Notes: generated by a model from the letters alone, not told the origin. Shown: positions 44,934 to 54,353, counted from the stretch's first letter. The stretch: DNA of 64,000 nucleotides from Streptomyces sp. NBC_00234 (GCF_036195325.1 NZ_CP108101.1:1612001-1676000), one strand, 5' to 3'. Made by a program: numbers and translations.

Positions 44934-45449
44934 CTACGCGCACCCCTCCTCCGCGGCCTCCACGCATTCCGCGCCCTCCGCCGGCTGCCCCTTCCTGGCC
45001 TCGGACATCAGACGCGAGCCGGTCATCCGCTCGCCGGAGATGTCGTTCGGGTTGGAGAGCACACAGGTGTCCAGCGACAGGCAGCCGCAGCCGATGCAGT
45101 CGGTGAGGTGGTCGCGCAGCCGGGCCAACTGCCTGATGCGTTCGTCCAGTTCGGTGCGCCACGCCTCGGAGAGCCGCGCCCAGTCGTCACGGTTGGGGGT
45201 GCGCTCCTCGGGCAGCTCGGCGAGCGCGTCCCGGATGGTGGCCAGCGGAATGCCGACCCGCTGGGCCGCGCGCACGAAGGCGACGCGGCGCAGCGCGTCC
45301 CTGGTGTAGCGGCGCTGGTTGCCGCTCGTGCGCCGACTGCTGATCAGGCCCTTGGACTCGTAGAAGTGCAGGGCCGAGACGGCGGCGCCGCTTCGCGCGG
45401 AGAGCTGGCCCACCGTGAGTTCATGGAGTGTCTGCGGGATCTGTGGCAC
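44934..45449 (-). CDS. soxR: Redox-sensing regulator SoxR
   Basis: 171 aa from GTG 45449, chosen because characterised Streptomyces SoxR begins at this point (MPQIP..) and AGGG lies 8 nt upstream; an ATG at 45470 has no ribosome site. MerR-type HTH at 10-60 ([25 protein letters not shown]). The [2Fe-2S] cysteines are Cys118, 121, 123 and 129 in [12 protein letters not shown]. Oxidation by redox-active metabolites activates it. In Streptomyces its targets are few, mostly quinone-type oxidoreductases and exporters. No clear SoxR box was seen upstream here. Confidence 0.94.
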   Translation of the reverse strand: MPQIPQTLHELTVGQLSARSGAAVSALHFYESKGLISSRRTSGNQRRYTRDALRRVAFVRAAQRVGIPLATIRDALAELPEERTPNRDDWARLSEAWRTELDERIRQLARLRDHLTDCIGCGCLSLDTCVLSNPNDISGERMTGSRLMSEARKGQPAEGAECVEAAEEGCA

Positions 45450-45501
45450 CCCTCGAACCCTACTGGTCATCCGTTGACAGGAGAGCACTCACCCAAGGAT
45501 G

Positions 45502-45517
45502 CTGAGCAAGCGCTTAG
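45502..45517. promoter_or_regulatory. Operator CTGAGCAAGCGCTTAG, upstream of MaoC and soxR genes
   Basis: Identical over 16 bases to the site at 46688-46703 in the promoter of the nearby TetR gene. CTAAGCGCTTGCTCAG-type palindromes are known for TetR repressors of acyl-CoA metabolism. It is 52 bp from the MaoC start and 53 bp from the soxR start. Confidence 0.6.
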
Positions 45518-45568
45518 ACATCAGGCGGCCCGTCAAGGGCGGAGAGCCGGAAGGCAGGGACCAGGAAC

Positions 45569-46030
45569 ATGACAGAGCCGAAGATCTTCACGTCCGCACA
45601 GGAGCTGCGCGACGGAGTGGGTGAGCAGCTGGGCCACAGCGAGTGGCTGGAGATCGAGCAGAAGCGGATCGACCAGTTCGCCGAGGCCACCGGCGATCAC
45701 CAGTGGATCCACGTGGACCCCGAGCGCGCCGCCGCCGGCCCCTTCGGCACGACGATCGCGCACGGCTATCTGACGCTCTCGCTCCTGCCCGCGCTCGTGC
45801 CGCAGATCATGCGGGTCGAGGGCATGAAGATGGGCATCAACTACGGCACCAACAAGGTGCGCTTCCCCTCGACCGTGCCGGTGGGCTCGCGCCTGCGCGC
45901 CACCGCCGTGCTCAAGAGCGTCGAGGAGGCGGGCGGCGGCGTGCAGGTCACCGCGGTGGTCACCATCGAGCGCGAGGGCGGCGACAAGCCCGCCTGTGTC
46001 GCCGAGTCGGTGTCCCGCTACTACTTCTGA
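45569..46030 (+). CDS. MaoC-family dehydratase (hydratase 2 fold)
   Basis: 153 aa, single hot-dog domain. The catalytic Asp/His are in FAEATGDHQWIHVDPERAAAGPFGTTIAHGYLTLSL (hydratase 2 motif), then NYGTNKVRFPSTVPVGSRL. It hydrates or dehydrates enoyl-CoA R-specifically. Promoter has the CTGAGCAAGCGCTTAG operator shared with the convergent TetR gene; the two stops overlap by 10 bp. Confidence 0.9.
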   Translation: MTEPKIFTSAQELRDGVGEQLGHSEWLEIEQKRIDQFAEATGDHQWIHVDPERAAAGPFGTTIAHGYLTLSLLPALVPQIMRVEGMKMGINYGTNKVRFPSTVPVGSRLRATAVLKSVEEAGGGVQVTAVVTIEREGGDKPACVAESVSRYYF

Positions 46031-46641
46031 GCCGCGACCATCCGCAGGACGAGGTCGGCGTAGAGAGCGCCGACCTCGTCGGGCGTCCGGCTGCCCTGGG
46101 CGTTGAACCAGCGCGCCACGTCGATGCAGAGGGACAGCACCGCGAGCGTGGTGCCCGGGACGTCGGGGACGTCGAACTCCCCCGCGGCCACGCCCTCACT
46201 GATGATCCGGCGCACCACCGCGTCACTCTGCCTGCGCAGCTCGATGATCTCGGTGCGGTGCTCGTCGGCGAGCGCGTCGAGTTCGTACTGCACGACGCGC
46301 GCCGTCGTGTGCCGCTCGGCGTGCCAGCGGACGAAGGACCGTACGGCGTCGGCGAGCCGCTCGGCCGCCGAGCCGTCACTGCCCGCCGCGGCCTCCAGGA
46401 CGGCCAGGGCCCGGTCGTGACCGATCCTGCTGATCCGGTGGAGCAGCTCTTCCTTGGTCTTGTAGTGGATGTAGAGCGCCGCCGGACTCATCCCGGCCCG
46501 GCCCGCGATGTCACGGGTGGTGGTCGCGTGGTACCCGCGCTCGGCAAAGGCTTCGACGGCGGCGACGAGAAGCCGCCGTGCCGCCTCGGGCGTGACCTCG
46601 CCCCACGGCGTGTCCTCGCCGGTGTCCTCCGCCGTGCTCAT
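46021..46641 (-). CDS. TetR-family regulator controlling the MaoC gene
   Basis: 206 aa from ATG 46641. HTH at about 20-65 (LLVAAVEAFAERGYHATTTRDIAGRAGMSPAALYIHYKTKEELL in order). Its own promoter carries the same 16-bp site as the MaoC promoter, so autoregulation plus MaoC control is likely. The C-terminal ligand domain has LCIDVARWFNAQGSRTPDEVGALY. Ends convergently, overlapping the MaoC 3' end by 10 bp. Confidence 0.9.
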   Translation of the reverse strand: MSTAEDTGEDTPWGEVTPEAARRLLVAAVEAFAERGYHATTTRDIAGRAGMSPAALYIHYKTKEELLHRISRIGHDRALAVLEAAAGSDGSAAERLADAVRSFVRWHAERHTTARVVQYELDALADEHRTEIIELRRQSDAVVRRIISEGVAAGEFDVPDVPGTTLAVLSLCIDVARWFNAQGSRTPDEVGALYADLVLRMVAAQK

Positions 46642-46687
46642 CGTCACTCGCCCCTTCCATCGGCAGGACGAACACCATACCCCGATC

Positions 46688-46703
46688 CTGAGCAAGCGCT
46701 TAG
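46688..46703. promoter_or_regulatory. Operator CTGAGCAAGCGCTTAG in the TetR promoter
   Basis: Exact copy of the 45502-45517 site, 47 bp upstream of the TetR start. Duplication of a 16-bp palindrome at both ends of one short block is strong evidence for a shared DNA-binding protein. Confidence 0.65.
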
Positions 46704-46723
46704 GGTCCGAGGGAGCGGGATCG

Positions 46724-47014
46724 TCAGAGCTTCTGGAAGGGGTCGTGCTCGGCGAGGATCTTCTCCAGCCTGGCCTGGTCGACGCGGCTGACGATCTGCC
46801 CCGCCTCCTGGCGGTCCCTGATGACCTTGGCCAGAGTGAAGCACGAAGTGACGAGGTACAGGACGCCGATGGCCAGGAAGGCGCGCACCCAGGCGTCCGC
46901 CTCGAGGAAGTAGATACCGAGAGCGACCGCGCCCATCGCCACCCCGAAGGAGGCGACGGCCTGACCGTAGAAGGCCGCGGTGCTCTGCTGCTTGACCGAT
47001 GTTGTCTCACTCAT
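46724..47014 (-). CDS. YiaA/YiaB-like inner membrane protein
   Basis: 96 aa from ATG 47014. Two membrane helices (FYGQAVASFGVAMGAVALGIYFL and AFLAIGVLYLVTSCFTLAKVI) followed by a soluble helical tail. This is the YiaA/YiaB two-helix family, of unknown function. Confidence 0.8.
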   Translation of the reverse strand: MSETTSVKQQSTAAFYGQAVASFGVAMGAVALGIYFLEADAWVRAFLAIGVLYLVTSCFTLAKVIRDRQEAGQIVSRVDQARLEKILAEHDPFQKL

Positions 47015-47111
47015 GCCCCCAGGCTCGGGGACGGTGACGCGCACCACATCGGTGCAGATACTCAGTCCGGTACTCAGACGGCCGTTCGGGTGGCGCGCCG
47101 GAAGGTGACGG

Positions 47112-48263
47112 TCAGAAGGCGGAGACCCCCGTCAGGGCGCGGCCGATGATGAGCTTCTGGATCTGGCTGGTGCCCTCGTAGAGCGTCATCACCCGGGCGT
47201 CCCGGACCAGCTTCCCGACCGGGTACTCGTCGATGTAGCCGTATCCCCCGAAGACCTGGAGCGCGTTGTTGGCGGCCCGGACGGCGGCCTCGGAGGCGAA
47301 GAGCTTGGCCGTGGACGCGGCGGTGGCGAAGTCCTGGCCGCGGTCGACGAGGTCGGCGACCCGCCAGGTCAGCATGCGGGCCGCGTCGACGTCCACGGAG
47401 ATGTCGCTGATCAGTTCCTGGACCAGCTGGTAGCCCGCGATGGGCTTGCCGAACTGCTCGCGCTCGCCCGCGTAGCGCACGGCCACGTCGAGGGCGGCCT
47501 GGGCGATGCCCACGCAGCCCGCCGCGACCGACATCCGGCCCTTGGCCAGGGCGCTCATGGCGATCGAGAAGCCCTTGCCCTCGGGCCCCATGAGCGCGGA
47601 CGCGGGCACCCGGACGTCCTCCAGCACCACTTCGGCGGTGGCCTGGCCGCGGAGGCCGAGCTTGCCGTGGATGGTGCGGCGGCTCAGCCCAGGAGTGTCG
47701 GTGGGCACGAGGAACGCGGATACGCCCTTGTGGCCGGGGGCGTCGTTGGTGCGGGCGAAGAGGAGCACCACATCGGCCCAGGTGCCGTTGGTGATGAACA
47801 TCTTGGTGCCGTTGATGACGTAGTCGTCGCCCTCGCGCACGGCCTTCGTCGCCAGGTTTCCGGCGTCGGAGCCCGTGCCCGGCTCGGTGAGACCGAAGCA
47901 GCCGATCGCCTCGCCCGAGGTGAGCCGCGGCAGCCACTGGCGCTTCTGCTCCTCGTCGCCCCAGGAGGCGATGGTCTTGGCGACCAGGCCCAGCGAGACG
48001 GAGACGATGCCGCGCACCGACGAGTCACCGCGCCCGAGCTCCTCGGTGACCAGGCAGTACGCCAGATGGTCGCCGCCGGAGCCGCCGTACTCCTCCGGGA
48101 CGGTCAGCCCGAGGAAGCCGAGGGCGCCCAGCTTCTTCACGATCGACCTGTCGACATTCTCGGCCCGGTCCCACTCCACGACGTGCGGGGTGATCTCGCG
48201 CGCCACGAAGTCCACGGCGAGCTGCCTGACCGCTTCCTGCTCCTCGCTCAGCTCCAGGTTCAT
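47112..48263 (-). CDS. Acyl-CoA dehydrogenase
   Basis: 383 aa from ATG 48263. Motifs: FGLTEPGTGSDAGNLATKA, FITNGTWADV, GCVGIAQAALD and the catalytic-base region RVMTLYEGTSQIQKLIIGR with the Glu of YEGT. Standard short/medium-chain type. Divergent from the TetR gene at 48329. Between them lies a palindrome TTAGCACTGCTAG, so this gene is probably part of that regulator's control. Confidence 0.93.
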   Translation of the reverse strand: MNLELSEEQEAVRQLAVDFVAREITPHVVEWDRAENVDRSIVKKLGALGFLGLTVPEEYGGSGGDHLAYCLVTEELGRGDSSVRGIVSVSLGLVAKTIASWGDEEQKRQWLPRLTSGEAIGCFGLTEPGTGSDAGNLATKAVREGDDYVINGTKMFITNGTWADVVLLFARTNDAPGHKGVSAFLVPTDTPGLSRRTIHGKLGLRGQATAEVVLEDVRVPASALMGPEGKGFSIAMSALAKGRMSVAAGCVGIAQAALDVAVRYAGEREQFGKPIAGYQLVQELISDISVDVDAARMLTWRVADLVDRGQDFATAASTAKLFASEAAVRAANNALQVFGGYGYIDEYPVGKLVRDARVMTLYEGTSQIQKLIIGRALTGVSAF

Positions 48264-48282
48264 CCTGCGCCACTCCACTTTT

Positions 48283-48299
48283 AATTAGCACTGCTAGTT
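48283..48299. promoter_or_regulatory. Divergent operator AATTAGCACTGCTAGTT
   Basis: Core TAGCA-C-TGCTA is a perfect palindrome (48286-48296), extended to near-symmetry over 17 bp. It sits 20 bp from the acyl-CoA dehydrogenase start and overlaps the -35 area of the TetR gene, whose -10 TACTAT (48316-48321) lies 7 nt before the ATG. A related site is at 54354-54372. Confidence 0.65.
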
Positions 48300-48328
48300 T
48301 TTTGCTTGCAGGCCCTACTATGTGCCGC

Positions 48329-49003
48329 ATGGCCCGACCGCGCAAGCCCCTCCTCAGCAGAGAACGCATCGTCGAAGCGGCGAGCGCTCTCGTGGACTCA
48401 GAGGGGCTCGGCGCCGTGTCGACCCGGCGCCTCGCCGCCGAACTCGGAGTCAGCGGGCCCTCGCTCTACAACCACTTCCGCAACAAGGACGAGATCCTCG
48501 ACGCGGTGGCCGACAGCGTCTCCGCGCAGGTCGACCTGTCGATGTTCGACGAGTCCGACCCCCGCGACTGGTCCGCCGCGCTGCACGACTGGGCGGTCTC
48601 CTACCGCGCGGCCCTCGCGGCGCATCCGCACATCGTCCCGGTGCTCGCCCAGGGCCCCGGCCGCCGCCCGGCCGGCCTGCGGGTGGCCGACGCGGCCTTC
48701 GGCGGTATGGTCCGCGCGGGCTGGCCGCCCGCCCAGGCGACGTACATCGGCGCCCTGACCCGGTACTTCGTGACCGGTTCGGCCCTGGGTTCCTTCGCCC
48801 GCGGCTTCGTCGACGACGAGACGGCGTACGACCCCACCGACTATCCGCACCTGGGCCAGGCCCACCTGCTGGCCGACCGCCGCCAGCAGGTCGACGAGGG
48901 CGCCTTCGAGACCGGACTGCGGGCACTGCTCGAGGGCCTCGCCCTGCAGTACGAGCAGATGGTGGGCGGCTCCACGGTTCGGCGCCCGCCGAACGACGGC
49001 TGA
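48329..49003 (+). CDS. TetR-family regulator
   Basis: 224 aa from ATG 48329; a TTG upstream is less likely. HTH at about 13-60 (IVEAASALVDSEGLGAVSTRRLAAELGVSGPSLYNHFRNKDEIL in order). C-terminal domain of TetR_C type with LHDWAVSYRAALAAHPHIVPVLAQ. Divergent from acyl-CoA dehydrogenase; should repress it. Leaderless start. A similar palindrome before the aldehyde/alcohol dehydrogenase genes suggests a second target. Confidence 0.9.
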   Translation: MARPRKPLLSRERIVEAASALVDSEGLGAVSTRRLAAELGVSGPSLYNHFRNKDEILDAVADSVSAQVDLSMFDESDPRDWSAALHDWAVSYRAALAAHPHIVPVLAQGPGRRPAGLRVADAAFGGMVRAGWPPAQATYIGALTRYFVTGSALGSFARGFVDDETAYDPTDYPHLGQAHLLADRRQQVDEGAFETGLRALLEGLALQYEQMVGGSTVRRPPNDG

Positions 49004-49018
49004 CGCATCCTGGTCCGT

Positions 49019-49738
49019 ATGGCACGCCTGACACCTCCCGATCCCGCCGCGCCCCGGCTGGCCGCGCTCGCCGCGTTGCTCGCCGACGAGACCCGCGCCT
49101 CGTTCTGCCTCGCCCTGCTCGACGGACGCGCCTGGACCGCGGGCGAGCTGGCGCGCCATGCCGGGGTGGCACCGTCCACCACCAGCGAGCACCTGGGAAA
49201 GCTGGTCGCCGGCGGGCTGCTGTCCGAGGAGCGGCAGGGCCGCCACCGCTACGTGCGGCTGGCCGACGAACGCGTCGCGCACCTCGTCGAGGAGCTCGCC
49301 GCCCAGGTCGTCCCGGACGGGAGCGAACGGCCGCGGACCCTGCGCGCCGCGAGTGTCAGCAGCGCGCTGGCCCGGGGCCGCACCTGCTACGACCATCTCG
49401 CCGGACGGCTCGGGATCACCATCGCCGAGGCGATGACCGCACGGGGGCTGCTGCTGCGGGACACCGGGTTCGCGCTCACCGACGAAGGGCTCGGCTGGTT
49501 CGGCGCCCTGGGCATCGGCCTGGAGTCCGGGACCCGCCGTCCGCTCGTACGTGCCTGCCTGGACTGGACGGAGCGCAGGCCGCATCTGGCCGGAACCGCG
49601 GGCGCGGCCCTGTGCCGGCACGCGCTGGACGCCGGCTGGTGCGAACGGATCGGCTCGGGGCGCGCGGTCAGGGCGACACCGGAGGGGGAACGGGCCCTGG
49701 CCGAGCTGCTGGGCATCGAGGCGGCGACTATTCGGTAG
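49019..49738 (+). CDS. ArsR-family winged-helix regulator
   Basis: 239 aa, longer than classic ArsR. The HTH is at about 20-85 (LLADETRASFCLALLDGRAWTAGELARHAGVAPSTTSEHLGKLVAGGLLSEERQGRHRYVRLAD in order). The C-terminal half has a cysteine/histidine-poor ligand part (TCYDHLAGRLGITIAEAMTARG) as in the transcriptional regulators paired with EamA exporters. The EamA gene follows in the same direction, consistent with control of that exporter. No arsenic-type Cys site. Confidence 0.88.
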   Translation: MARLTPPDPAAPRLAALAALLADETRASFCLALLDGRAWTAGELARHAGVAPSTTSEHLGKLVAGGLLSEERQGRHRYVRLADERVAHLVEELAAQVVPDGSERPRTLRAASVSSALARGRTCYDHLAGRLGITIAEAMTARGLLLRDTGFALTDEGLGWFGALGIGLESGTRRPLVRACLDWTERRPHLAGTAGAALCRHALDAGWCERIGSGRAVRATPEGERALAELLGIEAATIR

Positions 49739-49771
49739 GCGCCGAAGCGTCCTGGCCTTACCGTCTAGCCC

Positions 49772-50761
49772 ATGACATCGACACCGCCCGCGCCGCCCGC
49801 CGCAGGGACCGTACCGGCGCGCGACTGGCGCGCCCCCGCCGCGGCCTGCACCACGGTGCTGCTCTGGGCCTCCGCCTTCGTCTCCATCCGCAGCGCGGGC
49901 GAGGCGTACTCCCCGGGCGCGCTGGCACTCGGCCGGCTGCTCGCGGGCACGCTGGTGCTGGGCGCGATCTGTCTCGTACGCCGCGAGGGACTGCCGTCCC
50001 GGGCCGCCTGGCCCGGGATCATCGCGTCCGGGCTGCTCTGGTTCGGGCTGTACATGGTGGTGCTCAACTGGGGTGAGCAGGAGGTCGACGCCGGAACGGC
50101 CGCGATGGTGGTCAACATCGGGCCGATCCTGATCGCGCTGCTCGGCGCCCGGCTGCTCGGTGAGGGGCTGCCCCGCCGGCTGCTGGCGGGCATGGGGGTG
50201 TCGTTCGCGGGGGCCGCGGTCGTCGGGCTCTCCATGTCGGAGCACGGCGGCTCCTCGGTGCTCGGGGTGCTGCTCTGCCTGCTGGCCGCCGTGGCGTACG
50301 CGGGCGGTGTGGTCAGCCAGAAGCCCGCCCTGCGGCACGGCTCCGCCCTCCAGATCACCACCTTCGGCTGCCTGATCGGTACGGTCGCCTGTCTGCCGTT
50401 CTCCGGAGTGCTGGTCTCCGAAGCCGCCGACGCTCCGCTGTCGGCGACCCTGAACATGGTCTATCTGGGCGTCTTCCCGACCGCTCTGGCCTTCACGACC
50501 TGGGCCTACGCACTGGCCCGCACCACCGCGGGCCGGATGGGCGCGACCACCTACGCGGTGCCCGCGCTCGTGGTGCTCATGTCGTGGCTGTTCCTCGACG
50601 AGGTGCCCGCGCTGCTCACCGTCGGCGGCGGCCTTCTCTGCCTGGCCGGGGTGGCGGTCTCCCGGCGGCGTCCGCAGACTGGCTTGAAGCCGTCGACTCC
50701 GGCCCGGCCGGAGGAGGGACCTCGTCATGACGCGGAGCGAGAGCAAGCCGGCCGGCCGTGA
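49772..50761 (+). CDS. EamA/DMT-family exporter
   Basis: 329 aa, ten membrane helices in two EamA repeats (ACTTVLLWASAFVSIRSAGEAYSPGALALGRLLAG, then LGVLLCLLAAVAYAGGVVSQKPAL) and a hydrophilic C-terminal tail that overlaps PPK2 by 35 nt. -10 TACCGT ends 7 nt before ATG, so leaderless. Probably exports amino acids, drugs or metabolites. Confidence 0.88.
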   Translation: MTSTPPAPPAAGTVPARDWRAPAAACTTVLLWASAFVSIRSAGEAYSPGALALGRLLAGTLVLGAICLVRREGLPSRAAWPGIIASGLLWFGLYMVVLNWGEQEVDAGTAAMVVNIGPILIALLGARLLGEGLPRRLLAGMGVSFAGAAVVGLSMSEHGGSSVLGVLLCLLAAVAYAGGVVSQKPALRHGSALQITTFGCLIGTVACLPFSGVLVSEAADAPLSATLNMVYLGVFPTALAFTTWAYALARTTAGRMGATTYAVPALVVLMSWLFLDEVPALLTVGGGLLCLAGVAVSRRRPQTGLKPSTPARPEEGPRHDAEREQAGRP

Positions 50762-51716
50762 CGCCGGGCGGAAGCGGGGCACGCCCCGGAAGAACGGCTC
50801 CGTGCCGGACTCCGGCAGCCCGGGCGCCGACGGCAGCGGTACCGGCGTGGTGCTGGTGAAGCCCGACGGGCACATCAAGGACGCCTGGCGCGAGGACTAT
50901 CCGTACGACACCAAGCTGGCCCGGCGGGACTACGAGGAGGCCAAGCGCGTCCTGCAGATCGAGCTGCTCAAGCTCCAGCACTGGGTGCGGGAGCGGGACG
51001 AACGGCTCGTGATCCTCTTCGAGGGGCGTGACGCGGCGGGCAAGGGCGGCACGATCAAGCGGTTCACCGAGCACCTCAATCCCCGTGGTGCGCGTGTGGT
51101 GGCCCTGGAGAAGCCCACGGAGCGCGAGCAGACGCAGTGGTACTTCCAGCGTTATGTGGCCCATCTGCCGAGCGCCGGGGAGATCGTGCTGTTCGACCGC
51201 TCCTGGTACAACCGGGCGGGCGTGGAGCGGGTGATGGGGTTCTGCACCACCCGCGAGTACCTGGAATTCATGCACCAGGCACCGGGCTTCGAGCGGATGC
51301 TCGCGCGCGACGGGATACACCTGGTGAAGTTCTGGTTCTCGGTCTCCCGCAACGAGCAGCGCAAGCGGTTCATGACCCGGCAGATCGATCCGGTACGGCG
51401 GTGGAAGCTGAGCCCGGTCGACCTCGCCTCGCTGGACAAGTGGGACGCCTACACCGAGGCGAAGGAACTGATGCTCTTCCACACGGACACGGCGGACTCG
51501 CCGTGGACGGTGGTGAAGAGCAACGACAAGAAGCGCGCCCGGCTCGAAGCCATGCGCCACGTCCTGGACCGCTTCGACTACCCGGGCAAGGACGAGGCCG
51601 CGATCGGGAAGCCGGACCCGCTGATCGTGGGTCCGGCCTCCCGGCTCTTCGAGCAGGGCGAGATGGACGCCCGGCTGCTCACCCCCGGTCTGGCCGAGGT
51701 GCAGCAGGGGTCGTAG
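50727..51716 (+). CDS. ppk2: Polyphosphate kinase 2
   Basis: 329 aa. A low-complexity basic N-terminus (1-40) precedes the PPK2 domain: Walker A FEGRDAAGKGGTIKRF, VVALEKPTEREQTQWYFQRYVAHLP, Walker B GEIVLFDRSWYNRAGVERVMGF and lid-type KFWFSVSRNEQRKRF. It uses polyphosphate to make or consume nucleoside triphosphates. Start overlaps the EamA 3' end by 35 nt. Confidence 0.93.
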   Translation: MTRSESKPAGRDAGRKRGTPRKNGSVPDSGSPGADGSGTGVVLVKPDGHIKDAWREDYPYDTKLARRDYEEAKRVLQIELLKLQHWVRERDERLVILFEGRDAAGKGGTIKRFTEHLNPRGARVVALEKPTEREQTQWYFQRYVAHLPSAGEIVLFDRSWYNRAGVERVMGFCTTREYLEFMHQAPGFERMLARDGIHLVKFWFSVSRNEQRKRFMTRQIDPVRRWKLSPVDLASLDKWDAYTEAKELMLFHTDTADSPWTVVKSNDKKRARLEAMRHVLDRFDYPGKDEAAIGKPDPLIVGPASRLFEQGEMDARLLTPGLAEVQQGS

Positions 51717-51717
51717 G

Positions 51718-51746
51718 GCCTGTCCGCCGATGGGGGCCGGACGGGC
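51718..51746. terminator. Hairpin between convergent PPK2 and alcohol dehydrogenase genes
   Basis: GCCTGTCCG (51718-51726) with CGGACGGGC (51738-51746), nine pairs including one G-U, in the 33-bp gap between stops. Confidence 0.5.
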
Positions 51747-51749
51747 GGA

Positions 51750-52835
51750 TCACGGCTGGAAGACCACGAGGGCCCGGCCGCCCTTGCCCGCGATCATGTT
51801 GTCGAACGCCGCCGGGATGCCGTCCAGGCCGATCCGCTCGGTGACCAGCATGGAGAGGTCGAACCGGCCCGCGCGAATGTGCTCGGCGAGGACGGGGAGG
51901 TCGCGCTCGGGGTCGCTGTTGCCGTACACGCAGCCCGTCAGGGACCGGCCCCAGTGGAAGATCTCCAGGGCGTTGAAGGTCACCTGCTGGTCCTTGGCGC
52001 CGATGCCGACGACCGTGGTCCGGCCGCCGCGGCGGGTGGAGTCCCAGGCGGCGCGGATGGTGACCGGCCGGCCGACGCACTCCACCGCGACGTCCGCGCC
52101 CTGTCCGCCGGTGAGTCCGCGGATCTCCTTCGCGGTCCGCTCGGAGGCGATGACGTAGTCGGTGGCTCCGGCCTGCCGGGCCAGCTCCTCCTTCTCCGGC
52201 GAGACGTCGACGGCGATGATCTTCGACGCACCGGCGATCCGGGCGGCCTGGAGCACGGCAAGCCCGACCCCGCCGATCCCGAAGACGACGACGCTCTCGC
52301 CCGTACGGACCCGGGCCGAGTGGTGGATCGCGCCGTAGCCCGTGAGGACCGCGCAGCCCAGCAGGGCCGCGTCGGTGAGCGGAATCCCCGCCGGGGCCGG
52401 CAGGAGGCACTTCGCGGCGACGACCGTCTCCTCGGCGAAGGCCGCCACGTTCAGGCCCGGGTGGAGTTCCGTGCCGTCGGCGGTACGCGCGTGGATGTCG
52501 GACATCCCCTTCAGCGCGTCGGCGCAGAGCCAGACCTCGCCGATCCCGCAGTGGTGGCAGCTCCCGCAGGACGGCGCCCAGTTGAGGACGACGTCGTCGC
52601 CGGGGGCGAAGCGCGTGACGCCCTCGCCCACGGCGACGACGGTGCCGGCGCCCTCGTGGCCGAGGACGGCGGGGACCGGGACCCGCATCGTGCCGTTGGA
52701 GAGGGACAGGTCGGAGTGGCAGACACCGGCGGCGGCGAGACGCACACGCACCTGGCCGGGGCCGGTCTCCGGGAGTTCGATGTCGGTGATCTCCAACGGA
52801 GCTCCGACGGCGGGCAGTACAGCGGCGCGGACCAC
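51750..52835 (-). CDS. Zinc-dependent alcohol dehydrogenase, MDR family
   Basis: 361 aa from GTG 52835 with GAGGAG 7 nt upstream. Catalytic zinc GVCHSDLSLSNG and GHEGAGTVVAVGEGV, structural zinc cysteines CGSCHHCGIGEVWLC, Rossmann loop FGIGGVGLAVLQAARIAG. Resembles NAD-dependent benzyl/aryl or other Zn alcohol dehydrogenases. Directly downstream of the aldehyde dehydrogenase gene; together they would oxidise an alcohol via aldehyde to acid. Confidence 0.92.
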   Translation of the reverse strand: MVRAAVLPAVGAPLEITDIELPETGPGQVRVRLAAAGVCHSDLSLSNGTMRVPVPAVLGHEGAGTVVAVGEGVTRFAPGDDVVLNWAPSCGSCHHCGIGEVWLCADALKGMSDIHARTADGTELHPGLNVAAFAEETVVAAKCLLPAPAGIPLTDAALLGCAVLTGYGAIHHSARVRTGESVVVFGIGGVGLAVLQAARIAGASKIIAVDVSPEKEELARQAGATDYVIASERTAKEIRGLTGGQGADVAVECVGRPVTIRAAWDSTRRGGRTTVVGIGAKDQQVTFNALEIFHWGRSLTGCVYGNSDPERDLPVLAEHIRAGRFDLSMLVTERIGLDGIPAAFDNMIAGKGGRALVVFQP

Positions 52836-52891
52836 GAACGGTCTCCTCGGTGATCGGAGAGTACGGAGGGGGTGGGTCGGGGAAGTGTCGC

Positions 52892-54286
52892 TCAGAACTG
52901 CAGGGACTTGGTCTGGAGGTACTCGGCCAGACCGTGCGGGCCCAGCTCGCGGCCGACACCGGACTGCTTGTAGCCGCCGAACGGGGCCAGCGGGTTGAAC
53001 CTGCCGCCGTTGATGTCTACCTGACCGGTGTCCATCCGGCGGGCGAAGGCCACGGCCTCCGCGTCGTCGGCGGCCCAGACGGCTCCGGCGAGCCCGTACA
53101 CGGTGTCGTTGGCGATACGGAGGGCGTCGTCGACGTCCTCGTACTTCAGGATCGAGAGAACCGGGCCGAAGATCTCCTCCTGCGCGATGGCCATGCCGGG
53201 GGTGACATCGGCGAACACGGTGGGGCTGACGTAGTAACCCGTCGCGTGCGGCGCCTCGGGGCCGCCGGCGACGAGCCGGGCGCCCTCCTCGATGCCCTTC
53301 TCGATGTAACCCCGCACCCGGGCCTGCTGCTTGGCGTTGACGAGGGGGCCGACCCGCTCGCCGGGGACGTACTTGGCGACGGCCGCCGCGGCGAGGGCGA
53401 CGGCCTCCTCGTACCGCTCGCCGTCGACGAGCATCCGGGTCCACGCGCTGCACGTCTGGCCCGAGTTGGACATCACGTTGGCGACGCCCACGTTGACCGC
53501 CTTGGCGAGATCGGCGCCGGGCAGGATCACGTTGGCCGACTTGCCGCCGAGCTCCAGTGCGACGCGCTTGACCGCGGCGCCGGCCGTCGCACCGATCCGT
53601 CGGCCCACGGCCGTGGACCCGGTGAACGAGACGAGGTCGACGCCCTCGTGCTCGGCGAGCGCCTGGCCGGCCACCGGGCCGAGCCCGGTGACCAGGTTGA
53701 AGACACCGGCGGGCAGCCCTGCCTCCTCGGTGGCCTCGGCGAAGAGCTGGGCGGTGAGCGGGGTGTCCTCGGCGGGCTTGAGGACGACCGTGCAGCCCGC
53801 GGCGAGCGCGGGAGCGACCTTGGCGACGATCTGGTGCAGCGGGTAGTTCCAGGGGGTGATCGCCCCGACCACGCCGACGGGTTCCAGCAGGACGGTGGAG
53901 TTGCCCAGCTTCTCCTCGAAGGAGTACGTGGCGGCCAGCTCGGCGTACGAACCGGCGACCAGGACCGGTACGCCCGCGTGCACCGCCTGCGAGAGCGCGA
54001 GCGGCGCGCCGAGCTCCGCGGTGACGGTCTCGGCGATCTCGTCCTTCCGGGCGGCCAGGACGTCGCGCAGGGCGGCGATCCGTGCGGCGCGCTCGGCGGG
54101 CGGGGTGGTGGCCCAGGCGGGGAACGCGGCACGGGCGGCGCGTACCGCCGCGTCGACGTCCGCCGCGGTGCCCGCCGGGACATGGCCGATGACCTGCTCG
54201 TCCGCCGGATTCACGACCGCGATCGTGTCCGGTCCCTCGGCCGGCCGCCACTGGCCGCCGATGTACATCCCGTCGTGCGCCTTCAT
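52892..54286 (-). CDS. NAD(P)-dependent aldehyde dehydrogenase
   Basis: 464 aa from ATG 54286 (GGGAGGAAACCC). ALDH motifs: [38 protein letters not shown] with general-base Glu, nucleophile [13 protein letters not shown] and [10 protein letters not shown]. Oxidises aldehydes to carboxylates. First gene before the alcohol dehydrogenase; promoter has palindrome AAACTAGCGCCGTTAGTTT. Confidence 0.93.
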   Translation of the reverse strand: MKAHDGMYIGGQWRPAEGPDTIAVVNPADEQVIGHVPAGTAADVDAAVRAARAAFPAWATTPPAERAARIAALRDVLAARKDEIAETVTAELGAPLALSQAVHAGVPVLVAGSYAELAATYSFEEKLGNSTVLLEPVGVVGAITPWNYPLHQIVAKVAPALAAGCTVVLKPAEDTPLTAQLFAEATEEAGLPAGVFNLVTGLGPVAGQALAEHEGVDLVSFTGSTAVGRRIGATAGAAVKRVALELGGKSANVILPGADLAKAVNVGVANVMSNSGQTCSAWTRMLVDGERYEEAVALAAAAVAKYVPGERVGPLVNAKQQARVRGYIEKGIEEGARLVAGGPEAPHATGYYVSPTVFADVTPGMAIAQEEIFGPVLSILKYEDVDDALRIANDTVYGLAGAVWAADDAEAVAFARRMDTGQVDINGGRFNPLAPFGGYKQSGVGRELGPHGLAEYLQTKSLQF

Positions 54287-54353
54287 GGGTTTCCTCCCGG
54301 GCTCGCCCTGCGTACCGCCGAAGTAGTCCGTCGTACGGCCGCCGTCCGACTCC

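Noticed and set aside
45450..45470. ATG at 45470 as soxR start
   Set aside because: Adds seven residues not seen at the N-terminus of known Streptomyces SoxR and lacks a ribosome site.
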